A stretch of DNA of 64,000 bases from Treponema sp. UBA4377 (GTDB lineage: Bacteria > Spirochaetota > Spirochaetia > Treponematales > Treponemataceae). Positions 41,535-50,432 of this stretch are shown piece by piece. A program made the position numbers and the translations under genes. The notes under the pieces are model-generated. The model was not told where the DNA came from. It did no database searches and saw only the letters and a program-made list of their open reading frames with translations. Each line of letters opens with the position of its first letter. Position 1 is the first letter of the stretch. Location: the NCBI GenBank assembly GCA_002391235.1, contig DGRX01000014.1:33469-97468 (forward strand), given 5' to 3'.

Positions 41535-43822
41535 TTAGCCGTGGCCGCCAAAAGCTTGTCCACTTCCGCCTTTTTGTAAGTCGGACTCTTTTGCTGCAAA
41601 ATCTTTAGGTAGCTTTGCGCGTTAGCAGTGTCCTTTAGCGCGATGAAAACTTTTGCCAGCTCTATGTAAGAGTCGTAGTTGTTTTGGTCGGCGTTGATGA
41701 TGTCCACATAGCAAGTCTTTGCGTTGTCGTAGTCTCCGGCCTCGGCGTAGCACTTGGCCAAATTAAAGCGGACGGTCTGGTCCTTGGGGCTTTTCTTTAG
41801 AGCGTTCTGAAAGTGCGTTATGGCGTTAGAGTAATCCTTCTTTGCAAGATAAGCGGATCCCAAATTGTTTTCCAATTCAAAGCTTTTTTCAACCTTGTAC
41901 GCGTCAAGGAAAAATGTCAAGGCCGTGTCAGCGTCGGGCGGGCTCATCGCCATGAACATTACGCCAAGATTTGTCTTTGTCTTTGCGTTGTCTGGATCAA
42001 GGGCCAAGACTTCTTTATAAAGGGCGATGGCTTTGTCGGCCTTTCCCAAAGAGTCTTCGATCAAAGCGTAATTGTAAACGACAACGGCCCTTTCCTTTGA
42101 AGCCTTTATCGCATCCTTTTGCTCGTACGAAAGCTGCGCGTGCTTTTCGGCTTCGGAATTCTTTTTTTGGTTGTAAAGGGCCAAGGCCAAGTTGTAGTAA
42201 GTTATCGGATCTTTGTCGCCGGGCTTTAAGAGCGACACGGCCTTTCTGTGGAAGGCTTCAGCGTTGGCGTATTGGCCCATGTTTGAATAGACGTGGCCGC
42301 ATTCGTTGAGCGCCGAAACGTTGACCGGGTCAATCTCTATGACTTTTTTGTAGCAGTTCACGGCGCCCGCCGAATCCTTGTAAACGTCGTTAAGAATTCG
42401 CGCCTCTTCCAAGTAGGCCTTTGAATTTTGCGGGTTCACCGAATGGGCGTTCCTAAAGGCGGCCAAAGAGTCCTTGTTAAGCTTGAGGCGCTTTAGGGTC
42501 ATGCCCAAGTTAAAGTATGACAAGTCAAATTTGTTGTTGTACTTTATCGAAGTGTCAAAAGCCGAACGCGCCGCGGTAAAATTCTTTAGCCTATACTGCG
42601 CGCGGCCCAGCTGGTAGTAGTACATGTAGTTGTCGGGATCGTTCTTGGCGGCGGCCTCCAATTCCTTCGCGGCCATTTGCCAGTCGCCTGACTCGATGTA
42701 ATTCATTCCCAAAATGTAGTGGCTTACCGGATCGTTGGGATTGTTTTTAAGCGCTTGGTTGACATAAGAAAGGGCTTCCCTGTTAAGCTTTGCCTTTTTG
42801 CCAGAATCCTTTTCATTCTGGGAGGCCTCGAACAAGGCGCTGGCCACTTCGCTGTACTTGGCCGCGGAAAAAGCCGGCTCGCCTTCGGATAGCGGAAGCT
42901 GCGAAACCGCGTTTTTAAAATTGCTCAAAGCGCTGTCAACGCTGCCCGTGTTGAGGTCGGCCTTTCCAGCCGCTATTTTTTCGTTGATGCCGGAAATCTT
43001 TGACTTAAGCGCGGCGTTCTTTTGCGCCAAGGCTTCTTCGGCGGCCTTGCGCTCGGCCTCCTCTTTTTTCTTGAGCTCTTCGGCGGCCTTCTTTTCGGCG
43101 GCGGCTTCGGCGCGCTGGGCGTCTTGGCTTTGCCTCTGCTGTTCAAGAAGGTCGTTTATCATTTGCTGGCTCTTCTCGTTTTGCTCGCGCAAGGCCGCGG
43201 TCAGTTCGTCGGTGTCGATGCTTATGTTGTATGAGGAATCGCCGGGCTGAACGACAATGTTTTGGGCGGCCTGTTCGTCGCTGGCCTTCTTTTGCTTTAT
43301 CGCCTCGTCCAAAAGCTTGTCAGCCTCCGCGTCGTCGGGGTTGGAAATCAAAAGGCTGTTCAAAAGATCCATCGCCTTGTCGTACTGGCCCTTGTCCAAA
43401 TACTTTTGAACCAAAGCCAAAGTGTTTTGCCTGGCCGAGCCGCCCTTTGCCCCGGAAGACGAGGCGGCGCGCGCGATACCCCTGATTCCAAAGAAAAGGA
43501 GCAACAAAAGCAAAAGGCTTGCGGCCGCGATAATTGCAATCTTTTTCTTTTTTGAGTCGTCCTTAAAATCCAAAAGCGGAGCCGTCAAGGAATTGCTTTC
43601 GCCGTAAAGCTCGTCAACGCTTTTTTTTGCCGGAGCCTTGCGGGCCGCGGGCTTTTTGGGGCTTTGCGCCGCATTTGTTTTGGCTGTCTTTGGTTTGGCC
43701 GCCGCCGCTTTTTCGCTCGCTTTCGCGCCCGCAGTTTTTTTTGCAGCCGCGGGCTTTTTAGCGGGAGCGCTCTTTTTTGCCGGAGCCTTCGCCTTCGCGC
43801 TTTCAGTTTTTTTCACTGCCAT
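41531..43822 (-). CDS. Membrane TPR protein with histone-H1-like tail
   Basis: A 763-residue protein. I choose ATG 43822, since a run of six G lies 6 bases upstream and too close to the first ATG (43828). Residues 1-75 are almost only Lys, Ala, Pro and Ser (KAPAKKSAPAKKPAAAKKTA), like a histone H1 tail. One membrane helix lies at about 95-117 (IAIIAAASLLLLLLLFFGIRG). A coiled coil follows (about 210-275, Glu/Ala/Lys). At least ten TPR units cover the rest (DPVSHYILGMNYIESGDWQMAAKELEAAAKNDPD). The positive-inside rule puts the basic tail in the cytosol and the TPR body in the periplasm. Confidence 0.8.
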   Translation of the reverse strand: MAVKKTESAKAKAPAKKSAPAKKPAAAKKTAGAKASEKAAAAKPKTAKTNAAQSPKKPAARKAPAKKSVDELYGESNSLTAPLLDFKDDSKKKKIAIIAAASLLLLLLLFFGIRGIARAASSSGAKGGSARQNTLALVQKYLDKGQYDKAMDLLNSLLISNPDDAEADKLLDEAIKQKKASDEQAAQNIVVQPGDSSYNISIDTDELTAALREQNEKSQQMINDLLEQQRQSQDAQRAEAAAEKKAAEELKKKEEAERKAAEEALAQKNAALKSKISGINEKIAAGKADLNTGSVDSALSNFKNAVSQLPLSEGEPAFSAAKYSEVASALFEASQNEKDSGKKAKLNREALSYVNQALKNNPNDPVSHYILGMNYIESGDWQMAAKELEAAAKNDPDNYMYYYQLGRAQYRLKNFTAARSAFDTSIKYNNKFDLSYFNLGMTLKRLKLNKDSLAAFRNAHSVNPQNSKAYLEEARILNDVYKDSAGAVNCYKKVIEIDPVNVSALNECGHVYSNMGQYANAEAFHRKAVSLLKPGDKDPITYYNLALALYNQKKNSEAEKHAQLSYEQKDAIKASKERAVVVYNYALIEDSLGKADKAIALYKEVLALDPDNAKTKTNLGVMFMAMSPPDADTALTFFLDAYKVEKSFELENNLGSAYLAKKDYSNAITHFQNALKKSPKDQTVRFNLAKCYAEAGDYDNAKTCYVDIINADQNNYDSYIELAKVFIALKDTANAQSYLKILQQKSPTYKKAEVDKLLAATAN

Positions 43823-43840
43823 TTTCATCCCCCCTCTACG

Positions 43841-43868
43841 CTCAATTCTTAATTATGAATTATGAATT
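43841..43868 (-). repeat. Short tandem AT-rich repeat between two TPR genes
   Basis: The 48-base space between the two - strand TPR genes contains adjacent copies of AATTCATAATTCATAATTA. It includes a partial inverted pairing with TAATTCAT. No gene or terminator function is evident. Confidence 0.5.
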
Positions 43869-43870
43869 AA

Positions 43871-44671
43871 TCATTCAATGTCGGAATCGTAGTCATAGCC
43901 GATCGACTCTTCCGCCTCGGCGCTCATGTTGGTTGTCTCGCCGCCATCGCGCAAAGAGCCCGCGATTTCCTCAAGCATCTTTCTGCGCCTTTCCTCTTCT
44001 TCCGCCCTTTGCTGGGCCGCAAGGCGCTCGCGCTCGGCTTTTTCCTGGGCCAGCCGCTCTTCCTCTTTCTTGATTCGCTCGGCTTCCTCGGCGGCCAAAC
44101 GCTCGCGCTCGGCCCGGGCCGCCAACTCGCCTTCTATCAGGGCGATGATTCTTTCTATTTTTGGCCTCTGCTCGTCGTCGGGCCTTAAAAGCAAAAAGCG
44201 CTTGTAGTCGCCGACCGCCTCGGCCAGCTTGTCCAGCTTTATCTCGACGTTGGCCTTGTTCAAAAGAGGCGCCGCGTAAGCCGAATCGGCCACCGCGGAC
44301 ATCGCGTAAGAATCCAGCGCCGCCTGCCAGTTTTGCAAGGCAAAGTAAGAGTTTCCCATGTTAAAATAGAGAAGCTTTTTGTTGGTTCCGCCAACATTCG
44401 TTCCCTTTTTAAAAGCCTCGACGGACTTTTCGTAGTTTCCAATTTGATAGTATGAAAGGCCCAAATAGTTGTATTCCTCCGCAAGAGGATTGCCCGACGC
44501 TATGTCCGCCTCCAAAAATGCGATGGCCTCAGCCGGCTTGTTTTGCTCAAAAAGCCTCATTCCCTCGCGCTTTTCCTGGGCGAAAAGGGATTGGGCGACG
44601 GCAGCGGCAAAAACAAAGGCCGCCGCGCGGGAGAAAATAATGGGCAAAAATCTATTGAGTTTTATTCTCAT
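43871..44671 (-). CDS. Exported TPR/coiled-coil protein
   Basis: A 266-residue protein. I start at ATG 44671 because it opens a signal peptide (MRIKLNRFLPIIF to AQSLFAQ, about 30 residues); ATG 44680 adds three residues and is also possible. TPR units cover about 35-165 (EYNYLGLSYYQIGNYEKSVEAFKKG). A charged Arg/Glu coiled coil follows at 175-240, then an acidic end (GYDYDSDIE). Function unknown; it is probably cotranscribed with the 763-residue TPR gene. Confidence 0.75.
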   Translation of the reverse strand: MRIKLNRFLPIIFSRAAAFVFAAAVAQSLFAQEKREGMRLFEQNKPAEAIAFLEADIASGNPLAEEYNYLGLSYYQIGNYEKSVEAFKKGTNVGGTNKKLLYFNMGNSYFALQNWQAALDSYAMSAVADSAYAAPLLNKANVEIKLDKLAEAVGDYKRFLLLRPDDEQRPKIERIIALIEGELAARAERERLAAEEAERIKKEEERLAQEKAERERLAAQQRAEEEERRRKMLEEIAGSLRDGGETTNMSAEAEESIGYDYDSDIE

Positions 44672-44737
44672 ATATGGCATAATTACATAAATTAACGTTT
44701 TTATCAATAGTTACTAATTTTCTGGGAGCGAGTTGTC

Positions 44738-46102
44738 ATGGAAGTGGCGCAGTTAGTGGGAATCATTCTTTTGTGCGCGATTGTTGCCTTGCTGCTTATT
44801 TTTGTAGTCAAGAACGTCGCCGCGCCAAAAAAAGTCGAAGGCGTTCAGCGCTATCTTAAACAGGGAAAAACGCAGGCGGCCATAAAGCTTGCCAAAGCCA
44901 TCCTCCAAAAAGACCCCAAAGACTACTTGGCCCACTATTATTTGGGAAAAGCCTACCTGGCCGACAACAAGAACGAATTGGCCTTGATGGAATTGAAGTA
45001 CGTGGACCAAAACGGAATTTTCGACAACCGCCTGCCGGAGCAGCAGTTCCGCAAGACCATCGCGGGCCTTTACTCCAAATTCAACCAGCAGGACGACGCC
45101 TTAAAGCAGTACCTTCTTTTGACAAAGCTTGAGCCGACGGTGGCCGACAACTACTTTCAGGTCGCCCAAATCTACGAATCCTCCAGCCATCCGGAAATGG
45201 CCCTTGGCTTTTACGACAAGACGCTAAAATTTGACAAAAGGAACGTCAAGGCGCACGCCGCGATGGGCCTTTTGCTCTACCGAGCCAAGCAAGTCAACGA
45301 GGCCAAGCGCGAGATAGACATCGCCATCAAGCTTTCGCCCGAAACCTTCTCCACCTATTACTATCAGGGAAAAATCTTAAAGGACGGAAAGGACTATCCG
45401 GGCGCGATCCGCTCCTTTGAAAAGGCCCAGCGCGATCCGCAGTTCCGCCAAAAGGCCTTGATCGAAAGCGGCTCCTGCTACATGATGGGAAACAGCATCG
45501 ACAACGCGATGAATTGCTACGAAAGGGCCATCAGCGCCGACAAGGACGGCAAGAACCCCGAAACCTTGTACGCCCGCTACTTTTTGGCCGCCTGCTACGA
45601 AAAGAGCCATAAAATAGAAAAGGCCATCGAGCAATGGCAAAAAATCGCCGCGCGCCAAAAGAACTTCCGCGACGTGGGCCAAAAACTGGCTGAGTACAAG
45701 GACTTGCAGGCCAACGACTCCCTCAAGGAATACTTGACCTCAAGCGAAGCCGAATTCCTTGAAATCTGCAAGAACGCCTGCGTAAAGGCGATGGGCTTCC
45801 AGCCCCAGCAATGCGAACAAAAAAAATGGGGCTGCCAAATCATCGCCACCGAAGGCGGAAACGCGGACTGGAGATCAGTGCGCAAGCAGTCGTACTTGCT
45901 CTACTTTTACAGGGAGTCCAATCCGCTTGAGGATTCGGTCACAATCAAGGCCCTGGACGAGATTAAGAGCAAGAACTGCACAAAGGCTTACGTTCTTTCC
46001 AGCTCGGGCTTCTCCTACTCCGCGAAAAAAGCCGCGGAAGGCCGCCCGCTTGAGCTTCTTGGAAAAGACCAACTGGAAAAGCTCTTGGACAAAGCCTCGT
46101 AA
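44738..46102 (+). CDS. Membrane-anchored TPR protein with C-terminal Mrr-like domain
   Basis: A 454-residue protein. A membrane helix (4-28) is followed by about seven TPR units (40-300; DYLAHYYLGKAYLADNKNELALMEL). Residues about 325-454 resemble the Mrr-type restriction endonuclease fold (FLEICKNACVKAMGF, then YVLSSSGFSYSAKKAA and ELLGKDQLEKLLDK). The position where the catalytic D-(E/Q)xK is expected reads SYLLYFYRES, so activity is unlikely. GGGAG lies 9 bases before ATG 44738. It starts a run with a phosphoesterase and ParB-like gene (2-base gaps). Confidence 0.75.
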   Translation: MEVAQLVGIILLCAIVALLLIFVVKNVAAPKKVEGVQRYLKQGKTQAAIKLAKAILQKDPKDYLAHYYLGKAYLADNKNELALMELKYVDQNGIFDNRLPEQQFRKTIAGLYSKFNQQDDALKQYLLLTKLEPTVADNYFQVAQIYESSSHPEMALGFYDKTLKFDKRNVKAHAAMGLLLYRAKQVNEAKREIDIAIKLSPETFSTYYYQGKILKDGKDYPGAIRSFEKAQRDPQFRQKALIESGSCYMMGNSIDNAMNCYERAISADKDGKNPETLYARYFLAACYEKSHKIEKAIEQWQKIAARQKNFRDVGQKLAEYKDLQANDSLKEYLTSSEAEFLEICKNACVKAMGFQPQQCEQKKWGCQIIATEGGNADWRSVRKQSYLLYFYRESNPLEDSVTIKALDEIKSKNCTKAYVLSSSGFSYSAKKAAEGRPLELLGKDQLEKLLDKAS

Positions 46103-46104
46103 CC

Positions 46105-46806
46105 ATGAAGATTCTTTGCGTTTCGGACGAAATCGATCCATTCATCTATAACCCAACGGTCAAACAGCAGTTCGGCGACGTCAGCGCGGTTCTATGCGCG
46201 GGCGACCTTCCGATGGACTACATCGATTTCATTGTCTCAACGCTCAACAAGCCTACTTACTTTGTGTTCGGAAACCACAATCTGTCAGAATACAAATACT
46301 ACACGCGCGAATTCGCCTCGTCGTCCTTGGCCGACCAAAACTCCATGGAAGCCCAAGCGTCGCGCGGCCACGGCGCCACATACATGGGCTTTAAATGCAT
46401 GGCGACAGAAATAATGATAGACGATCCCAAAACGAAAAAACGCCGCCCCCTCTTAATCGCCGGCGCCCCCGGCTCGATAGACTACAACCACGGACAATGC
46501 CAGTTTTCCGAGGGGCAAATGCGCTGGAAGCTTTTTTCAATGGCGCCAAGCCTTCTTTGGAACAAAATCCGCTACGGAACATACCTTGACATTTTCTTGA
46601 CGCACGCCGCTCCAAGAAAAATCCACGACAAGGAAGACCCATGCCACAAGGGCTTTGAATGCTTTCACGATTTTCTAAAAAAATACCAGCCAAAGTTCAT
46701 GGTGCACGGGCACATACACCTATACAATCAAAATGAGGAAAGGGTTGGCGTTTACTACAACACTACCGTAGTCAACGCCTACAGCCATCACGTGATAGAA
46801 ATATAA
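46105..46806 (+). CDS. Metallophosphoesterase-family protein
   Basis: A 233-residue calcineurin-like phosphoesterase. Metal motifs: AGDLP, FGNHN, THAAPRK and HGHIH are present, but the first motif, normally D-x-H, reads SDEID, so one metal ligand differs. A two-metal phosphatase or phosphodiesterase is likely if the change is tolerated. It lies 2 bases from each neighbour in a tight operon. Confidence 0.82.
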   Translation: MKILCVSDEIDPFIYNPTVKQQFGDVSAVLCAGDLPMDYIDFIVSTLNKPTYFVFGNHNLSEYKYYTREFASSSLADQNSMEAQASRGHGATYMGFKCMATEIMIDDPKTKKRRPLLIAGAPGSIDYNHGQCQFSEGQMRWKLFSMAPSLLWNKIRYGTYLDIFLTHAAPRKIHDKEDPCHKGFECFHDFLKKYQPKFMVHGHIHLYNQNEERVGVYYNTTVVNAYSHHVIEI

Positions 46807-46808
46807 AT

Positions 46809-47726
46809 ATGGCGGACTTAGGCATCTCGGCAAAATCAGAAGAAGATTTCTCAAAAGTAAGAAACAAGGCTTTGTTCAACAGCATCCAGCACTTGCTTTC
46901 TCCGGAGGAAACCCAGCTCATCTCGCTCAATGACATTAAGGAATTGCTGCACCCTGACAACGAAGTCTATGTCGGAATGAAAACCGTTCCCGTGGAAAAC
47001 ATAATAGGAAGCGAGGGCCGCTACAACGACTTTGACAACCTTTTCTTTCCCAAGCACTCGCACCTAAAGAACCGCTGGCTCAACATCGACAAGGCCTACA
47101 TGCAAGGCGTCATGCTTCCGGCCGTAACCTTGTACGAAATCGGCGGCGTTTACTTTGTCCGCGACGGAAACCACCGCGTGTCGGTCGCCAAGGCCCGCGG
47201 AGTTGAATTCATAGACGCCGAGGTCACCAGCCTCAGAACCGAAATCCGACTCACGCCCGGAAAGTCGATGGACACAATCATCAAGCAAATCATCGCCTAC
47301 GAAAAAAGGCTTTTTTACGCAAAGACCAACTACGGCGACATAACCGGCGACTGGAGCCTGGACTTTACGACCGCGGGCCAATACGACGTGATTTACAACC
47401 ACATCCTCACCCACAAGTACTACATAAACCAAAAGCAAGTCGAGGAAATCTCGATGACAGACGCGATAATGTCTTGGTTCAACACAGTTTACATGCCAGT
47501 GGTCAACACGATAATGCAGCATAAAATAATGAAGAAATTCAAGAGAAGGACGGTTTCGGACCTTTACGTTTGGATCGTAAAGTACTGGGACGAACTAAAG
47601 AGGGCCCTTGGAGAGGACTTTTCCCTGGACCAAGCGTTGGAAGACTTTACCCATATCTATTCCGAATCGATTCCCGCCAAAATTAAAAACTACTTAAAAA
47701 AAGTATGGTTAAAACGCCGCGCTTGA
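46809..47726 (+). CDS. ParB-like (sulfiredoxin-fold) domain protein
   Basis: A 305-residue soluble protein. Near residue 110 the sequence VYFVRDGNHRVSVAKARGVEFIDAEV matches the ParB/sulfiredoxin-type nucleotide-binding loop (GNHR). The rest is helical and lacks an obvious HTH. A basic end (FKRRTVSDLYVW, LKKVWLKRRA) may bind nucleic acid or membrane. Such proteins can use CTP; whether this one does is unknown. It is 2 bases from the phosphoesterase gene. Confidence 0.65.
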   Translation: MADLGISAKSEEDFSKVRNKALFNSIQHLLSPEETQLISLNDIKELLHPDNEVYVGMKTVPVENIIGSEGRYNDFDNLFFPKHSHLKNRWLNIDKAYMQGVMLPAVTLYEIGGVYFVRDGNHRVSVAKARGVEFIDAEVTSLRTEIRLTPGKSMDTIIKQIIAYEKRLFYAKTNYGDITGDWSLDFTTAGQYDVIYNHILTHKYYINQKQVEEISMTDAIMSWFNTVYMPVVNTIMQHKIMKKFKRRTVSDLYVWIVKYWDELKRALGEDFSLDQALEDFTHIYSESIPAKIKNYLKKVWLKRRA

Positions 47727-47756
47727 AAAAAAAAACAGCCTAAAAAAAAAATTTTC

Positions 47757-47786
47757 TTGACGATTTCACTATTCTTGTGTTACAAT
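47757..47786 (+). promoter_or_regulatory. Promoter of the partner-switching operon
   Basis: TTGACG (47757-47762), 18 bases, TACAAT (47781-47786). A start near 47793 leaves a 25-base leader with GGAG placed 9 bases before the TTG start at 47818. Confidence 0.75.
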
Positions 47787-47817
47787 AATAGAAATTAAAT
47801 TTGTGGAGAAGCGCATT

Positions 47818-49464
47818 TTGCAACCTATAGATAAATTTGCTTACATTCCTCTATTCGCGGCGGCGGCCTTGATAGCGTTGACAATATTGTTTTTAATCAT
47901 CGCTTCCGCAAGAAAAACGTCAAAGGTCAGCTTTGTCTTTTTCCTGTCGCTTATTTGCGTTTTGGCCGGAGCGGTGTTTACGGCCATGCGCCCCAACGTC
48001 ATTTATTTTTCTTTCATGCTTGCGGCGGGAGCCCTTTTGATTTTGCCCTACGCGGCAGTCAAGGCATTTTCCAGCAAGGAAGGAAGCGAGGACGAAGACG
48101 ACGGAAAGCCTGGCGCCGTCAACGGCGGCAAAAGATACAATGTTGTTTACGAAGAAATCGACAGAAGTTTGTCGGACATTCAAAAGGAGCTTTTGGGCCG
48201 CGCGGCGGAATCGATTTCCGCTCCTGGAGCCATAGACTCCATCTTGGAATACTACGCCAAGCAAATGGTGGAATACACTCACGCCGACGGCTCGATGGTG
48301 CTTTTGCTTGACGACTTTGACGACGTTCTTTCCGTAAAGCATTTGGAGGGCTCGTTCGTTCCGCCCTACTTGCTGCCGGAAAACATTCCCCACAAGCAGA
48401 ACCGCGTCGACATGAGCATGAAGTACGCCCAGTTCCCGCTTAAGGAAAACATCTTTGGCGAAATCCTTTCAGGCTCAAAGGCGGAATTGATCACAGAGCC
48501 GTTAAAGGACGAGCGCATCGTTCAAAACGAAAAGGAAGACTTCCTAAAATGCGGTTCGTACATCTTTGTTCCTTTCATCGCCCAGTCCCAGGCCATCGGC
48601 GAAATCGCCCTTAGCCGCGACTTTGGAAACGAGCCCTTTAGCGACAGAGACTTTGACGTGGCCAAAAAACTGGCCGACATCATGGCGCTTGGCGTGCGCT
48701 TGATCACAATCCACAACGACATGATCGAACGCTCCAACGACGAAAAAGAGGACGAAATCGCGGCGAGAATCCAAAAGTCACTCTTGCCCGCAAAGCTTCC
48801 CCTCTTGCCCGGCATCACAAACGGAGCCTTCTTCTCCAGCGCAGAGTCAATTTGCGGAGACTTTTACGACTTGGTCGTCGCGCGCAAAGACCGCATAGCC
48901 TTTGTGCTTGGCGATGTAACCGGCAAGAACTTGACAAGCCTTGTAATCATGATTCAAATCCGCGCGATGCTGCGCTTGATAATCAACACGCCGCAGAGTC
49001 CGGCCACAATCCTAAGCTGGACAAACCGCGGCTTGTTCGGCGAGGCGGACAAAGACCACTTTGCCAGCATCTCGCTGATTTTCTACGACAGCGTGGCCAA
49101 AAAGTTCACCTACTCTTCGGGCGGAACAAACCCGATTTATTTGTTCAAAGCCGCGGAGCAGGCCTTTGTAAAAATCTCCGACGACACCATGCCGGTCGGA
49201 ATGGAAAAGGAAACTGTCTACACTGACAAAACAATCGATTGCCAAAACGGCGATATTATAGTAACTTGTTCAGACGGTTTGATTGAGGCGCTTAACCTTG
49301 ACGGAAAACAGTACTCAACGGACCGCCTTGAAAAGATTATAAAAGAAAATCATACTTTGGCGGGCAAGGAAATTGCCAAACGCGTCCAAGATGATGTAAA
49401 AAATTTCTGCGGAAGCGCCGTCCAGCATGACGACCAAACGCTTCTGTGCATTAAAATCCAATAG
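47818..49464 (+). CDS. PP2C-type phosphatase (RsbU/SpoIIE) with GAF domain
   Basis: A 548-residue protein. Two membrane helices lie near the N-terminus. A GAF-like sensor follows (about 130-300; MSMKYAQFPLKENIFGEILSGSKAELI). The SpoIIE/PP2C phosphatase domain covers about 315-548 (ESICGDFYDLVVARKDRIAFVLGDVTGKN, TYSSGGTNPIYL, IIVTCSDGLIEALN). I use TTG 47818 because GGAG is 9 bases ahead; GTG 47803 would put that site inside the gene. It likely dephosphorylates the STAS protein encoded 17 bases downstream. Confidence 0.9.
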   Translation: MQPIDKFAYIPLFAAAALIALTILFLIIASARKTSKVSFVFFLSLICVLAGAVFTAMRPNVIYFSFMLAAGALLILPYAAVKAFSSKEGSEDEDDGKPGAVNGGKRYNVVYEEIDRSLSDIQKELLGRAAESISAPGAIDSILEYYAKQMVEYTHADGSMVLLLDDFDDVLSVKHLEGSFVPPYLLPENIPHKQNRVDMSMKYAQFPLKENIFGEILSGSKAELITEPLKDERIVQNEKEDFLKCGSYIFVPFIAQSQAIGEIALSRDFGNEPFSDRDFDVAKKLADIMALGVRLITIHNDMIERSNDEKEDEIAARIQKSLLPAKLPLLPGITNGAFFSSAESICGDFYDLVVARKDRIAFVLGDVTGKNLTSLVIMIQIRAMLRLIINTPQSPATILSWTNRGLFGEADKDHFASISLIFYDSVAKKFTYSSGGTNPIYLFKAAEQAFVKISDDTMPVGMEKETVYTDKTIDCQNGDIIVTCSDGLIEALNLDGKQYSTDRLEKIIKENHTLAGKEIAKRVQDDVKNFCGSAVQHDDQTLLCIKIQ

Positions 49465-49481
49465 GAGGAAGGAGCTCTGTT

Positions 49482-49820
49482 ATGGAACTGAAAATACGTA
49501 AAAATGGAGACGTGTATATCATTGACGTCAACGGGGAAATGGATTTGTACAACTCATACAAGCTCAAAGAGTTGGTAATGAAAATGCTCGAGAAGAATGT
49601 CAAATTCTTTGTCATCAATCTTGAGCAAGTTGACTACATTGACTCGTCTGGAATCGGCGCGCTTATTTACATCTGCTCTACCATCAAGAAGATGAACCTT
49701 AAGCTAGCCATAGCCAGCGTTCACGGTTCGGTAAAGAAAGTTATCGAATTGACAAAATTGATGGGTTATTTCCCGATGGCCAACAGCGTTGAAGAAGCGT
49801 TGTTGATGGTAAAAGACTAA
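49482..49820 (+). CDS. STAS anti-anti-sigma factor (RsbV-like)
   Basis: A 112-residue single STAS domain: YIIDVNGEMDLYNSYKLKELV, then VINLEQVDYIDSSGIGALIYICS. The phospho-acceptor Ser in DSSGIGAL is present. It would bind the downstream kinase-like protein when unphosphorylated. AGGAGG and GGAG precede ATG 49482. Confidence 0.93.
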   Translation: MELKIRKNGDVYIIDVNGEMDLYNSYKLKELVMKMLEKNVKFFVINLEQVDYIDSSGIGALIYICSTIKKMNLKLAIASVHGSVKKVIELTKLMGYFPMANSVEEALLMVKD

Positions 49821-49852
49821 AAATCTCTCACACAATATAATAGGAGTATGCA

Positions 49853-50404
49853 ATGGCAGAAGAAAGCTTGAAATTATTGCGCTCGGACGACAACGATCCC
49901 TTGTTCGACAAAACAAATATGCTTAAAAAGGAATTTCCTTCAGACTTTAGACAGATCAGATACTTTACTTTGTTGATCGTCCAGGCCGCGCCTGCTGAAA
50001 TCAAAGACGTGAACCTTTTGGAACAGCAGATTTCTGAGGTTATCAAGAATGCCGTCAAGCACGGAAACCAGTGCGACGTTAACAAAAAGGTAACCGTTTG
50101 GTATTCGTTCAGCCCGACGCACGCCCACCTTATCGTCCAGGACGAAGGCGAAGGCTTTAAGGACTTGGAAAAGTGGAACGAATTCAACAAAAAGCGCGTC
50201 GAAGCCTTGCACGAGCAAAACTTTGAAATGCTTTCAAACTTCGTTTCGTTCCGCACAAAGCAGTCTGACGACCAAGACGGCGGAAACGCCTTGTTCGCGG
50301 CCCTTGAATACTGGGACGGCGGCTTTGTCTACAACGGCAAGCGCAACGCGGTAGCCATGCTCAAGCGCTACCAGCAAAAGCATCACGGAATCAACGCCAA
50401 CTAA
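49853..50404 (+). CDS. Anti-sigma regulatory serine kinase (RsbW-like)
   Basis: A 183-residue HATPase. N-box KNAVKHGN and G1 DEGEGF are visible. RsbW-like proteins phosphorylate the STAS protein and bind a sigma factor. No ECF or SigB-type sigma gene is next to it, so the target is unknown; FliA is the only sigma factor in this window. AGGAG lies 6 bases before ATG 49853. Confidence 0.88.
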   Translation: MAEESLKLLRSDDNDPLFDKTNMLKKEFPSDFRQIRYFTLLIVQAAPAEIKDVNLLEQQISEVIKNAVKHGNQCDVNKKVTVWYSFSPTHAHLIVQDEGEGFKDLEKWNEFNKKRVEALHEQNFEMLSNFVSFRTKQSDDQDGGNALFAALEYWDGGFVYNGKRNAVAMLKRYQQKHHGINAN

Positions 50405-50432
50405 GCTTGGCTAAAATAATCGGAGGAATAAA

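Noticed and set aside
43841..43868. AT-rich tandem repeat considered as an insertion-sequence scar
   Set aside because: Too short, no target duplication and no transposase remnant nearby.
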